A DNA stretch of 64,000 nucleotides from Carnegiea gigantea (taxonomy: Eukaryota; Streptophyta; Magnoliopsida; Caryophyllales; Cactaceae): positions 59,271 to 123,270 of the forward strand of contig JAKOGI010002292.1 in assembly GCA_029747015.1 (NCBI GenBank). The letters run 5' to 3'. Position 1 is the first letter of the stretch; each line of letters opens with the position of its first letter. The notes under the pieces were generated by a model. That model was not told the origin of the DNA and ran no database searches. It was given only the letters and a program-made list of their open reading frames with translations. Positions 53,701 to 64,000 of this stretch are shown one piece after another. The translations under genes and the position numbers were made by a program.

Positions 53701-56173
53701 TACTACAAATTTCTAGCAGCCAAGCCCACAATTTTCTCCACCTATTAGCCACATTCTAAAATAGGGGTTGTTTTACTTGGTGAAAAATTTACCCTAAAAA
53801 ATAGGCTAAAAACTCTCTACAATATTTTCAAAACCAAAAATAACTCTTTTGGACTCAACGACTACAGAAAATATATTTCAAATATTTCAAAAATGTCAGC
53901 CCAAAAATCAAGGAAAAACTGTGAAATTCAGTTTTAACTTAAAAATACTCTGAACCCTGTTCTCAGAACTGGTCTGAGACAGTGTTCTGAGATATCTCAA
54001 AAAAACCATTTAAAGTAAATGTTAAATCAAGACCTTCTAATTGGCATATTAACAAGAATCTAATAAAATAAAATAAATACCAAATCAATGACTCTTGTTA
54101 ATCAACTGGACAGCTTGTATACGATTTGACTTGTCGCTCCAAATGCTTTGACGCTCCTTAGAACAATTTTTGAGCTGTTTTGAAGTACTCCATGTTCTTT
54201 GATGCTCCTTGGGTCCTTGTCAGTCAGTTGCTCTGAAGAACTGTTCCTAGAGCTGACCTAAAATGATGTTTTGAAACACATGTAGTTTCCGGCAACTGTT
54301 CTAAGACACTGTTCTCAAACACTTATTAATCAAGCAAGATATTTCAAAAATGTTTTTCGGATCCTGTCAACAACACATAACTCAAGCACAACCATATAGA
54401 GCATTACATTTGTGTTTATTATCATCAAAACCATATACAAGTATGAGGTCAACAATTTCCCAATAGGGTCAACAACAATCAACGTAGATCATGTAGAGCC
54501 CCTCATACTGTATCCATAGATACGTCCGTTCAGCATGAACTTAGAAAGAAGTGATTTAGTAAGGTCCACTTCAGCACATAATCTAGTGAGCTGGCCTCTT
54601 TCAATATTAGCAGTAGTGCTATCCAGTTTAATGGCCCTGCCCATCTTGCTTCGAATCTTATTCAAAAGGAAATGCTTATTGAAATATTCCACCCCTAATT
54701 TAGGTATCCTAACCCAGGCCATGAGCTTTGTAATATGATCTTCCTCAATGACAAAGTAAGGTATCCATTCCCAAATGACAAGGTAACTATCGCCAATCAT
54801 CCAGGGATCATCCATAAGCACATATTCATAATCTTCCCTATTAGTAATCTAGTCACGTAATAGTCATGTCCTATTTCAATCAGAAAGAAATACCCTCTTA
54901 GTGCCTATTTTGTCTTTAGCGTCTTTTTCAGTTGCATATAACCAACACCTTTGTCACATAGTTCAACAATTGAAGCCTCCCACCATGGCTCGCTTAGCAT
55001 TTGCTTCGGCTTGTGCAGTCAACAGAATCGTTGGGCAAGTTGGATCCTCATCCTTTGGAGGTTCATTGTCCTCAGACACATAATCATAATCATGCACACT
55101 CCAAATCGGGTTGTCCCGCATTTTAAAGTGCAATCAGAGTTGCTCTGTTGAAGCATGTCTTGATACGATCTCCCCCCTTCTCCAAGCGCACCGTGCGGTT
55201 CTCCCTCCTTGATTGACTCAGGTTCAGGCACTCGAGGCAAGCCTAAATCCATATCACCGATGATCTCATCATCCGCTTTGGCTCCCTCGGCATCCTCGGT
55301 GCAGTTCTCTTCATCTTGTTCGTTGACCGGCTGATCTAGTCAGCCTCCTCTGTTGTTGTTGTCGCCGCTCCCTCTACGCCGCCGCCAGTTTGTTTCCCAC
55401 CGCCGGCGGCTCCTGCATCACCACTGAACGCAACCCTGCCTCCACCCGAAGCCATGGCGCCGCCAATCTCCATATTCCACTTTTTATTTCTTGGTTTTTT
55501 TCTATATCTATTTATATATCATGAGTACCTAGTTCATTTAGTATAAATTTTTGAACCTTGGTCGTCCTTCTCTTTGGTGCAAAACAAAAGTGCATCGATC
55601 GATTTTAACATGATTTAAATCTACATGTTTCATATCAGTCCTGACATGTTTTACTTGCGAAATACATTAGCACCATACTAAAGTTGTTACGTGGTTATAT
55701 GTTTCAAATACGCGACCTCAGCCTTTCCTTTTTTTTAAAAAAAAAAATAGAAGAAATGTAAAAAAGTAATAAGTGAGCAAAGCTAAGCATACAATATCGC
55801 CCGGAGAAACGCGGAGGTGACGAATGAGAGCAGAAGCAAGCTGGAGGCAGCGTTGATGAGTCTCTCTCCAGGTGCGTTGAACGGTCGGACCGGAGGAGGG
55901 TGGTTGGTAAACCAGGGCGGCCCGGTCTGGAAATACCTTGGCGGACCGGTCGAGGAATGAGATAGGAGTCAATGGGGCGTAGTTGGCTGAGCATCGCAGC
56001 AGACCGTCCATCGACCTCCATGAACCCGGCGCGGGTTCAGCCGGTTCGGTTTCGGCTGACGATGAAGAAGATGAGGAGAGAGAAAGAGCAGAATGACGAA
56101 GATGGTGGCGGCCGCAGGGATATGTGGTGGCTGAGATGGCTAGGGAGAGAGAGATCATGAGGGAGGGCGACAT
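47191..56173 (-). CDS. Acyl-activating enzyme / acyl-CoA ligase (AMP-binding), three exons
   Basis: Exons are 56173-55793, 48745-47791 and 47708-47191. The introns begin GT and end AG, phases agree (0 and 1), and the sum is 1854 nt, 617 residues without a stop. The enzyme adenylates a carboxylic acid with ATP and transfers it to CoA. Visible motifs: the P-loop [11 protein letters not shown] (residues 250-260), Tyr-Gly-Leu-Thr-Glu-Thr (388-393), His-Ser-Gly-Asp-Leu (about 480), Arg498 in Asp-Arg-Leu-Lys-Asp and the catalytic Lys588 in Thr-Ala-Thr-Gly-Lys. It belongs to the plant AAE/benzoate-CoA ligase-like clade. Residues 1-54, rich in Ser, Ala and His, precede the usual start-like Met55 and look like an organellar transit peptide. 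The C-terminus (Ser-Val-Leu-Met) is not a peroxisomal PTS1. The substrate cannot be told from sequence; short- or medium-chain or aromatic acids are possible. Confidence 0.93.
47791..48745 (-). CDS. Acyl-CoA ligase exon 2
   Basis: The acceptor AG is at 48747-48746 and the donor GT at 47790-47789, leaving an 82 bp intron. It encodes most of the N-terminal AMP-binding domain, starting Val-Ala-Thr-Leu-Ser-Pro-Asn, including the ATP P-loop and the Met-Phe-His-Cys-Asn-Gly-Trp block that lines the acyl pocket in this clade. Confidence 0.94.
48746..50868 (-). other. 3' part of ligase intron 1 (no gene)
   Basis: Non-coding. At about 50110-50640 there are repeated CAACCCGTTTAATTAAAT-type blocks and inverted counterparts (AAACGGGTTAA), suggesting a degraded short palindromic DNA element; its borders are unclear. 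A poly-G/T block lies near 49468-49482 and a poly-A near 49985-50002. Confidence 0.5.
50895..51962 (-). pseudogene. LINE ORF2: endonuclease and linker, RT missing
   Basis: The start reads Lys-Ile-Leu-Thr-Trp-Asn-Val-Gln-Gly, the entry of AP-type LINE endonucleases (about 51955). Asp-Phe-Asn-Asp, with Arg in place of the usual Gly before it, lies near 51555. Arg-Leu-Asp-Arg-Ala-Leu and Ser-Asp-His lie near 51378 and 51290. Further on (about 51180-50900) Trp-Asn-Lys-Glu-Val-Phe marks the linker before RT. Stops and shifts are present; a region near 51900-51630 is scrambled. Confidence 0.75.
51963..55473 (-). pseudogene. LINE ORF1, split by a solo LTR
   Basis: ATG 55473 opens a Gly/Ala/Thr-rich N-terminus that is soon broken by stops. 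The open stretch 54821-54489 contains Asp-Asp-Pro-Trp-Met, then Trp-Val-Arg-Ile-Pro-Lys-Leu and Glu-Val-Asp-Leu-Thr-Lys, the DUF4283-type core of plant LINE ORF1. Beyond the LTR, near 52970, lies a degenerate zinc knuckle (Cys-Gly-Lys-stop-Gly-His), then a Glu/Ser-rich tail. ORF1 proteins bind the element's RNA. Confidence 0.72.
52975..54451 (-). mobile_element. Solo copia-type LTR inside the LINE
   Basis: TG...CA ends (TGATAGTTTTGAG ... GAGGTCA on the plus strand) are flanked by a perfect ACAAT duplication at 52970-52974 and 54452-54456. It contains GAGGGGGGGTGAATTG near its end, a block shared with SIRE-like copia LTRs. Minus orientation is inferred from that resemblance and from the LTR at 2842-4044. 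Other contents are non-coding. Confidence 0.88.
55481..55792 (-). other. 5' end of ligase intron 1
   Basis: The donor GTATGC begins at 55792. The segment includes an A-rich run at 55730-55750 and no coding sequence. It may include the LINE 5' leader. Confidence 0.6.
55793..56173 (-). CDS. Acyl-CoA ligase exon 1
   Basis: It encodes residues 1-127. ATG 56173 is the most upstream in frame; Met6 and Met55 are alternatives. Residues from Met55 (Met-Asp-Gly-Leu-Leu) match the conserved beginning of this enzyme clade. The preceding part has a Ser9 run (roughly residues 31-39) and few acids before it, as transit peptides do. The exon is distinctly GC-rich compared with its surroundings. Confidence 0.9.
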
Positions 56174-56488
56174 TTCTCAAGCTCCAGAGAGAGAGAGAGA
56201 GAGAGAGCGTGAGAATTGGGGAGTTAATTTGTAATTGAGCACTTGCTGTTGCTTGGCTTGATGCATTACTTGTAATGGTGAGCACAACAATATTTTGGCA
56301 GAGTGGGTCCAAATTAAATTCTTCCATCACCATTGTGTGACGGCAAGCGCAAAAACGGCAAATACAGGATAGCGTAGGAAGCCCAAATGCATTTAATTTC
56401 ATTTATTGTGGTTTACGTAATGGTGAGGACTACAATATTATTTTGTCAAAGTGGGTCCAAATTAAATTCTTCGATCAGCATGTGGTGG
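56174..56488 (-). promoter_or_regulatory. Ligase 5' UTR/promoter with CT repeat and tandem duplication
   Basis: The minus strand carries a pyrimidine (CT)n stretch at about 56207-56187 just before the ATG, a common plant core-promoter/5' UTR feature. Further up, a block around GTGGGTCCAAATTAAATTCTT occurs twice (about 56301 and 56450). No unambiguous TATA box is chosen. Confidence 0.55.
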
Positions 56489-56655
56489 AATTTCTAAAAT
56501 ATAATGCCCCTAAATTTTTAGTCAAAAGTGTAAAATATTCCTATACTCAATAAGTAAGGTAAATATCTTTAAACTATAGAAAATACCCCCTAAATTATTG
56601 GTAATGTGGCATTGCAAAAATGACATGGCTTAACGTTAGACAAAATTGTTGACAC

Positions 56656-56701
<46 letters not shown>

Positions 56702-57815
56702 TAATACTAGTACTAATACTAATACTAATATTAATAAGGATAATAATAGTATTTTAAAGTAAATATGGTAAGACTAGCTGACTTGTTCTCTAGTGGAGAA
56801 CAAATGAAACCTGGCATATGCGTTAACAGTTATGAGCATAAGACTAGCGTTAATCCAAATAGTACAAACCGAAACGCAGCACATGATCTGTTAGCTTGTA
56901 CAAATAATACAAACAAATTTTTCAACTTGAATTCACAATCCAAGTTAAAGTAAATATTTCAAAATTTATTCACCTCGCATTTACTGAATTTTGTTGATTA
57001 CAAACTTCTTATTGGCTAGATTAATATACACCTTATTGCGTACTAACTCAACTTGACACTACTTTGATTGGAATCTAACTAAGGTGAAATATTTATACAG
57101 ATGAGTTTAACCTTGTAAAATCAATCTAATCCTAACACAAAACTCTACTGACTATAGCCGATAAGACAATATGCAAAAAATGAGTTATTGTTGCATTATT
57201 AACATCAGAAACTATAATGAAGGGATTTTCAACATAAGATTGACAATATTACCTCTAAAGGTAAGTTGTGTACAAATTTTAAAGGAATCAGTCATCTAAG
57301 TTAATTTCATGTCAAATTGATTAACGGTATTTTAAATGCATCAATATGTTTTCATTGGACTCACTTTAACTTCATTTTATAAAATAGAGTCGATTTTATT
57401 TGAGTAACACTGAGTTGGGTTTAAATCAAAAACACTAATATTATTGTAAGTGTAATTTGAGTGATAGGCCTAGGTCATAAGGTTTGTACACTAAAGTTTC
57501 CTATGTTATTACCTTAGATAATCAGGTAGGGATGAATTTTTTAATTTCTTGCATATAACGTTTATGAATATATGAATACTATTTTATGCAACATGACATG
57601 TAATTAATTAGACCAAACCATGCAATTTCTCACTATATAAAAGGGAGAAAAAAGATAAAAACTATGTCATTTTTTCACAAGTCATGTGAGCAAATATTAT
57701 ATTAAAAAAGTAAAGTGTTACATGATCAAAAGGCATTTTCTTTCATTTTATTATTTAGGAGTATTTTTCACCATTAACAAAAAGCTGAGGGGCGTGTTAT
57801 TTTTAGCACTCGCGT
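56489..57815. mobile_element. DNA-transposon-like insert in the ligase upstream region
   Basis: The ends are similar when inverted (CTAAAATATAATGCCCCT at the left, CTAAAAATAACACGCCCCT from the right). The flanks are TGTGGTGG (56481-56488) and TGTGGTGA (57816-57823), a probable target duplication. Sequence on both sides continues the duplicated promoter segment. It includes an AAT microsatellite; no transposase is seen. Confidence 0.55.
56657..56738. repeat. (AAT)n / (ACTAAT)n microsatellite
   Basis: About 14 AAT units followed by imperfect TACTAA repeats. Confidence 0.9.
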
Positions 57816-57823
57816 TGTGGTGA

Positions 57824-58361
57824 CAGCAAGCGCGAAAACGGCATACAGAGGATAGCGTAGGAAACCCAAGTACATTTAATTCCCTCTTAAACTGGGAGCT
57901 GTAAACCCCATGACGACACGTAGTGCAGTGCCTGATCGCTCCAACGCTGACCGCACTCATTGGAGTTGTGTTGAATTTTATACGTATCAATTGACGTGAC
58001 GAACTGACAGCTCAGATAATTTAGGAAAACGTACTTATTGGTGTTGTTTTAATTAACACTTTTCATTGGGTATCTTGTTCCCTGTCGTCGTTTGCAATTA
58101 TTTGCTTCCGTCACGCCCGCTCTCTCTTTCTCGGCCTCCTGACTCCCTCTCTTCCAATTCCCAATATCAAATTTAATAATTTTTTTGATTTACCTCCAAT
58201 AGTTATAATTAAAAACTTTTCGAGAATTTAAATGAAGAAATAATATCAATTTTTTTGGGGTCCTTGTAAATAAAAAAATTTAGTTATTATTTATAAACTA
58301 GTAATTCACATCATGGTTGCATTTGATACACTATCTTTGACAAAAAAAGAAAATAGTCTAA

Positions 58362-58408
<47 letters not shown>

Positions 58409-58711
58409 TATATATATATATATATCTATCTGTGTGTGTATTGTTTTACCCTAATATTTGTAACTGTAATTTTTTAAAGAATTTAAATCAAAAAATATTT
58501 TATTTTTTGGTCATTCTAAACAAAAAATTTTAATTAATATTTGCAAACTGGCAATTCACTTCAAGGTTGTATTTAACGTGATAAGAATATATACACTTTT
58601 TGACACAGAAATAAAAGATTCTGATAATACATACATAATATTTGATTATTACAGATATAGATTACACACATATGTGTATGTATGCATGTATGTATGTATG
58701 TATCTGTGTCA

Positions 58712-58807
<96 letters not shown>

Positions 58808-58892
58808 GTGTGTGTGTATACATACATACATACATGTATATTTGTGTGTGTGCGTGTGCATACAATACATGTGTGTGTGTATATATATATCA
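57824..58892. other. Upstream spacer with AT and GT microsatellites
   Basis: 57824-57890 is the far half of the duplicated promoter block. There are AT tracts at 58364-58427 and a TATG/AT/GT compound microsatellite at about 58675-58892. The many overlapping open frames of Tyr-Ile repeats here are artefacts of the dinucleotide repeat. No gene seen. Confidence 0.7.
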
Positions 58893-60680
58893 TTTTAAGG
58901 AATGATTATTAATACTTAGCGAGATTATAATTTACCTAGAACTGAACCCGGGATGGTGAGGGTGGGTATTTTGGTAGGTTGTGTGGATTAATCCAGAAGT
59001 CATATGGGCAAATGAAAAATACTAACGTAGAGCTTGCATGGTGGACAAGCAAGAAGTGAAGATGGTTGGTCAAGATGATGGCCAGAGGCAGTGGAACCAG
59101 GCCATGAATGGAGACTGTTGACTAGCCTAGAAAGAGAAATTTTTGATTAAATTGGTGGAGTTGGCATCTTTGTGGAACTATCTAGAATGATTGGCTTTTC
59201 TTTTGATAAATTTGACCATATGAGTGTGCAGAGGGTAATGCATACAGTGGGATAAGCATGACTTGTAGCCTAATGGGTTGTTAGAGATAGTTGTATTTTA
59301 GTAGCTAAATTGGCTTGTTAGCATAATTTGCAAGAAAAATTTTGACTCAATAATGGAGGAAGAGGAGAGAATTTATATGATCGTGATTTTGGTAGCCGGT
59401 GGTGATTCTAGGATGGTAGTGGTGATGCAGTAGTTTCCATTGCCTGCTATGGTGAGGGTAAGGGGATCATGAAAAGAGAGGATTGAAGGTTAGAGCTATG
59501 TGTTGCGCTTTAAGTGTTTGGGTGAAATTGGATTGAATTTCTACTTAATTTTATATATATTTGCTATTGGGATTTTAAATTTCAATTTTGCATTTTAGGC
59601 AAATCACACTAAATATCCGTAAATAATGCACCTTATCAACCTTGGTCATTTCAAATGTATTTTTCATGTCAATGTGTGTTTAAAATAACTATTTAATGTT
59701 GATTTAACTATTTGATTCTAATTGAGGATTTATGAACTTGACACTTGAGCCATAAGTTGCGCCATGATACTTAATTATTAATTGCTAGACTTGAGGTTTT
59801 CGTATTCTTTTAGTTTGCATCATAATGTATTTCAAGTAGAGCTACTTTTACTAGGTTAGCAGATAAATATGTTTTCTTATGATACGTGATCAATGTTTAC
59901 TAAAAAATTGGTGACCATCAAGTGTCTAATGTATGCAAATAGTGAACATGAGTTGTGCAAGTAGCATTTTACATATGTTAACTATGAAACAAATATAGAA
60001 TTACCCAGGCTAACTAATTTAGATATTTGGGAAGGTTGGGTATGATTAATTTTTGCTTAGCATTGATGACTTTTCAAATGCTGATTTATTTGAATACTGA
60101 ATGATGGTCGCATAAATAGCACTTTACATGTGTTAATTTTAAAATATATACACAATTACTTGGATTAATGCACACACACACAAACACACACACAAAATAG
60201 ATCCTAAAAAGATGTGCAAAACTACTTGGATTAACTGGAGTAAATTTGGAGGGATATAATAATAGATTATCATAGACACTACATTGAGCAAACCATAAAT
60301 TATTATATGGCCCATATATAGAGAATTGCTTTCCAAATGGTGTCCAATGATAAGTTTTTTGCTTGAACCATAGGGTTGAACAATAAATCTTAAGTCTATA
60401 TTAAACCCCAAGCCTTGAACGATAGCGAAGTTGAACCCTAAACCCTAAACCTTAAAACATATGTGTTATCCCAGACTCCTTGTCAACTTAGTATCTGGTT
60501 AACCTGTGTTCATCACAAGGATGACTTGGGTTAGTATATTAGGAGAATCTACCTCCCTCCAAAGTGTTTCTGCCAACTGCCTCATCATAATGTTTAGGGT
60601 TTAACGTTCAAGTTGAGCCCAAAACTCACATCTCACATCTTACATGCTAAAGCCTCTAACCCTAAATCGTAAAGTTGAAC
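58893..60680. repeat. Left arm of a large diverged inverted repeat
   Basis: The start, ATTTTAAGGAATGATTATT, recurs inverted near 63985, and further matching blocks follow throughout (for example GGTAGGTTGTG / CATAACCTACC; CCAAGTAATT near 62851). The arm is non-coding and contains a double telomere-type heptamer (CCCTAAA) at about 60436-60450. Confidence 0.75.
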
Positions 60681-60790
60681 CTATACTCTCAACATGTTGT
60701 GTACAATAATGTATTATCATATCCCAAAATATCCAATTGAGTTAACCTAGATTATTGTGTATATGTTTTTAGGTTAAGGCATGTACACAC

Positions 60791-60854
<64 letters not shown>

Positions 60855-60959
60855 ATAAGTAAACATTATGTAACTAATTTTGTTGAAATTAAAACTAAAT
60901 GAAATTAAAAAACCTTTTATGAGTCATGAACAATGACAATCCTATTTGAAATTTTTAAT
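60681..60959. repeat. AT microsatellite and flanking arm remnant
   Basis: Uninterrupted AT at about 60793-60850, mirrored by the AT tract at 62791-62850 in the other arm region. Confidence 0.8.
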
Positions 60960-61345
60960 TTACATTTTAAGAGTCATATATGTAGATCAATCTAGAGATC
61001 ATATGGCGAATGAAACATATGAATGCGGAGCTTGCATGACATAGAAGCAAGACATGAAGACGGTTGGCCAAGATGATGGACAAAGGCAACAGAATTAGGC
61101 TGTAAACAGGGGCTAAAAACCAGCCTGGAGAGAGAAATTTAGGGTTAAGTTGGTGGAGTTGCTACCTTTCTAGATCTGTATGGAATGATTGGCTTGTTTT
61201 TTGGATAAACTGACCATGTGGGTGTGTAGATGGCAATGCATATAGTGGGCAAAGCATGATTTTTAGCTTAACGGATATCTAATGTTGGTCATATTTTTTT
61301 TGGGGGGTGGAAAATTAGCTCATTATCATAATTTTCCGGGAAGGC
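60960..61345. repeat. Third, direct partial copy of the inverted-repeat arm
   Basis: This block repeats 58990-59345 in the same orientation at clearly recognisable similarity (for example GAGCTTGCATG, CCAAGATGATGG, GGAATGATTGGCTTG). So the element family is present three times within 5 kb. Confidence 0.75.
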
Positions 61346-61361
61346 TCTGGCTCATATATAT

Positions 61362-61392
<31 letters not shown>

Positions 61393-61923
61393 TGTGTGTG
61401 TGTATATATCTCTCTCTATATATCTCCATATATTATATATATATCTATATATATATACTATATATATCGATATATATACTATATATATATATATATGCCT
61501 GTATACATACACACACACACCTAAAAATATCTATGTATGTATACATACATACATATATATATATATATGCACGCACACACACAACAACACCCACCACACA
61601 CACACACACACCCATATATATATATAAATATATATATACACGCGCGCGCATATCACACACACACCACACACCACATACATATATATATATATGTGTGTGT
61701 GTGTGTATATATATATTATATAAATATTATATATATATATATACACAACACCACACACACACACACACACCACACACATATATATATATAATATATATAT
61801 ATATATATAATAGATATATATATATATACAACATATACATATAGATATATAATGTATATGTATATATAATATATACATATGTATACATCATCTATATATA
61901 TGTACTATAGACACATCTATATA

Positions 61924-61973
<50 letters not shown>

Positions 61974-62044
61974 TATATATATTATATATATATATATATA
62001 GACACACATACATATGTATATATATGCATGTATGTATGTATGTG

Positions 62045-62090
<46 letters not shown>

Positions 62091-62120
62091 TATATGTATA
62101 TATTTGTATGTTTGTGCATG
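61346..62120. repeat. Complex AT/GT/AC microsatellite array
   Basis: About 0.77 kb of mixed (AT)n, (TG)n, (AC)n and GTAT units. Some stretches are palindromic and would form cruciforms. Open frames of Tyr, Ile, His and Thr here are meaningless. Confidence 0.92.
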
Positions 62121-62149
62121 CGCAAACCTAAAAACAATGGGCGAAAACC

Positions 62150-62788
62150 TAGGTTAAGTCAATTGGAATTTTTGAAATATGATAATATATTATTATACAC
62201 ACCACACTGAGAGTATAAGGTTCTGGTTTACGATTTAGGGTTAAAAAAGCTTTAGCATTTAAGCTGCAAGGAAGAGTTTTGGGCTTAGCTTTAAACGTTA
62301 AACCGTAAACATTAATTGCTAACTCAAATACCTAGATTACAGAAGCTTATACTGAACTCTTGTTAGGCTTTACGGCCAAATGTTCAAATATCAAGTTTTA
62401 GGATTTAAGGTCAAACATTCAGGGTTCAACATTGCACAATTTGATGAGGCACTTGGCATGCAAAATTTGAAAAGATAATCCAGGTTCTCCTAATATGCTG
62501 ACCCAGGTTATCCTTATGATGAACTCGGGTTACCCTTATGCTAAGTTGACAAGGAGTCTAGCATGATACGTATGTTTTAAGGTTTAGGGTTTAGGGTTCA
62601 ACCTTCATTATCGTTTAAGGTTTAATGTTTAATACAGATTTATGATTTATTGTTCAACCCTAAGGTTCAAGTAAACATATATTATTGTAAACTATATTGA
62701 AAGCAATTGTCTATATGCATGCGATTTAATAATATATGATTTTCTCAATATAGTGTCCAAATTTACTTTAGTTAATCTATTATTATTA

Positions 62789-62852
<64 letters not shown>

Positions 62853-63995
62853 AAGTAATTTCGTATATGTTTTAAGATTAACATATATAAAGTGCTATTT
62901 ATGCAAGCATCATTCACTATTCCAATATATTGAGCATTTGAAAAGTCATCAATTCTAAGCAAATATCAATCATACACCCTCCCCAAATATGTAACTTAGC
63001 CTAGGTAATTCTACATATGTTTCAAGGTTAACATATGTAAAGTGCTATGTACACAACCCGCATTCACCATTTTCATGCATTAGACACTTGACCCATTTCT
63101 AAGTGAACATTGATCACACACCATTAGAAAACATACTTATCTGCTAACCTAATAAAAGATATAGCATTACTCAAAAATATATTATGATACAAACTAACAG
63201 AATATGAAAACATCAAGTCTATTGATTAATAATTAAGTCTCATGGCTCAACTTATGGTTCAATATCAAGTCCATAAATCCTCAATTAGCAATTTAGCATT
63301 AAATAGTTAAATTAGCATTAAAGAGTGATTTTATTCCCATGTTAACCTGAAAATGCATTTGGAATAACCAAAGTTGATGAGGCGCATCATTTATTGATAT
63401 TTAGTGTAATTTGCCTAAATTTGCCTAAATTTGAACCACCCACATCACCACCGCCATCCTAGGATCACCAGCAGCATCACGACTGGCTGCCAAAATCACA
63501 ACCATATAAATTATATCACCCTCCTTCGTTGTGAGCCAAAACTTTCTTAGAAACTACGCTAACAAGCCAATTTCGCTACTAAAATACGGCCACTTCTAGC
63601 AACCCATCAGGCTAAAAACCACGCTTTACCCATTGTATGCATTACCCTCTACACACTTATATCGTCAATTTGTCAAAAGAATAAACCAATCATCCTTCGT
63701 AGTTCCACAAACAACTCCACCAACTTAATCCAAAATTTCTCTCCCTAGGCTGGTCAACAGTCTCCATTCACAACCTAATTCCACTACCTCTAGTAATCAT
63801 CTTGACCAACTGCCTTGATGTCTTGCTTGTCCATCATGCAAGCTTTGCGTCCATATTTTTTATTTGCCCACGTGACCCTTAGATTGATCTGCATAACCTA
63901 CCAAAATACCCATCGTCGCCATCCTGGGTTCAGTTTCAGGCAATTTACAATCTCGCTAAGTATTAATAATCATTCCTTAAAATCATTCATATATA
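62150..63995. repeat. Right arm of the large diverged inverted repeat
   Basis: Reverse-complement partner of 58893-60680, with TTTAGGGTTTAGGG at about 62583-62596 mirroring the heptamers in the left arm. It includes the AT tract 62791-62850. No coding sequence. Confidence 0.75.
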
Positions 63996-64000
63996 TATAT

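Larger units (their letters stand above)
50869..55480 (-). mobile_element. L1-type LINE in ligase intron 1, internally deleted
   Basis: In minus orientation an ORF1 with a DUF4283-like domain and zinc knuckle is followed by ORF2 with an AP endonuclease and its linker. No reverse transcriptase is seen, and the sequence runs into a T-rich stretch on the plus strand at 50869-50887, that is a short impure A-tail. ORF1 is interrupted by a solo LTR (52975-54451). The upper border, shortly above ATG 55473, is approximate, and I found no target duplication. The LINE has the same orientation as the host gene. Confidence 0.78.

Noticed and set aside
58573..58912. Overlapping open frames on both strands of about 70-106 codons
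   Set aside because: They are Tyr-Ile, His-Thr and Cys-Val repeats translated from AT/GT microsatellites, not genes.
60436..60451. True telomere or chromosome end
   Set aside because: Only two consecutive heptamers within degenerate phrases and unique sequence on both sides; interstitial and probably part of a repeat.
61282..62210. Open frames up to 153 codons in the microsatellite array
   Set aside because: Pure low-complexity translation in every frame; no coding signal.

Overview
This window comes from a plant nuclear genome, almost certainly a flowering plant and probably a eudicot. It is AT-rich and dominated by Ty1-copia and Ty3-gypsy LTR retrotransposons, an L1-type LINE, MITEs and endogenous pararetroviruses (EPRVs, family Caulimoviridae). 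It holds one clear host gene, an acyl-activating enzyme (acyl-CoA ligase) with GT-AG introns on the minus strand. The species cannot be named from the sequence alone. No bacterial-type operons, CRISPR arrays, rRNA or tRNA genes were seen.

Layout. (1) 1-4044: the 5' end of a gypsy-type element on the minus strand (gag-like ORF, tRNA-Asp-type primer-binding site, complete 1.4 kb LTR), apparently inserted just behind the primer-binding site of an older copia element whose LTR follows. (2) 4045-10870: a badly decayed caulimovirid on the minus strand (order CP, MP, protease, RT, RNase H, further ORF), with a hAT-like MITE inside the movement-protein region. (3) 11600-17649: a complete but dead copia element with two LTRs and a TTTCG target-site duplication. 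(4) 18987-36010: the most striking structure, two genome-length copies (about 7.8 kb each) of a second caulimovirid arranged head to head as a near-perfect inverted repeat with a spacer of only about 60 bp. A solo gypsy LTR (26428-27798, TSD CTTCA) has split the left copy, and the right copy preserves the empty site. (5) 36011-40573: sparse sequence with a foldback repeat, a SINE/TIR-like element and a truncated copia. (6) 40574-45497: a degenerate copia element with short LTRs. (7) 47191-56173: the acyl-activating enzyme gene, three exons, 617 codons, open throughout. Its 7 kb first intron carries a LINE that itself contains a solo LTR with TSD ACAAT. (8) 56174-64000: a promoter-proximal duplication split by a DNA-transposon-like insert, then microsatellites and a large diverged inverted repeat (about 58893-63995).

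Biology. The EPRV pair is an old integrated virus and not an active one. Both arms share several in-frame stops, so decay began before the inverted duplication, and each arm has since added its own stops and indels. By position and motifs the viral order is: short ORF behind the Met-tRNA primer site, small ORFs, coat protein with a zinc knuckle, movement protein ending in a retropepsin-like domain, a second retropepsin-like domain with RT and RNase H, then a transactivator-like ORF. A transcript crossing the centre of the palindrome would fold into a multi-kilobase hairpin, which makes the locus a candidate source of small RNAs against related viruses (inference). The host gene has kept an intact reading frame and splice sites although transposons enlarged its first intron.
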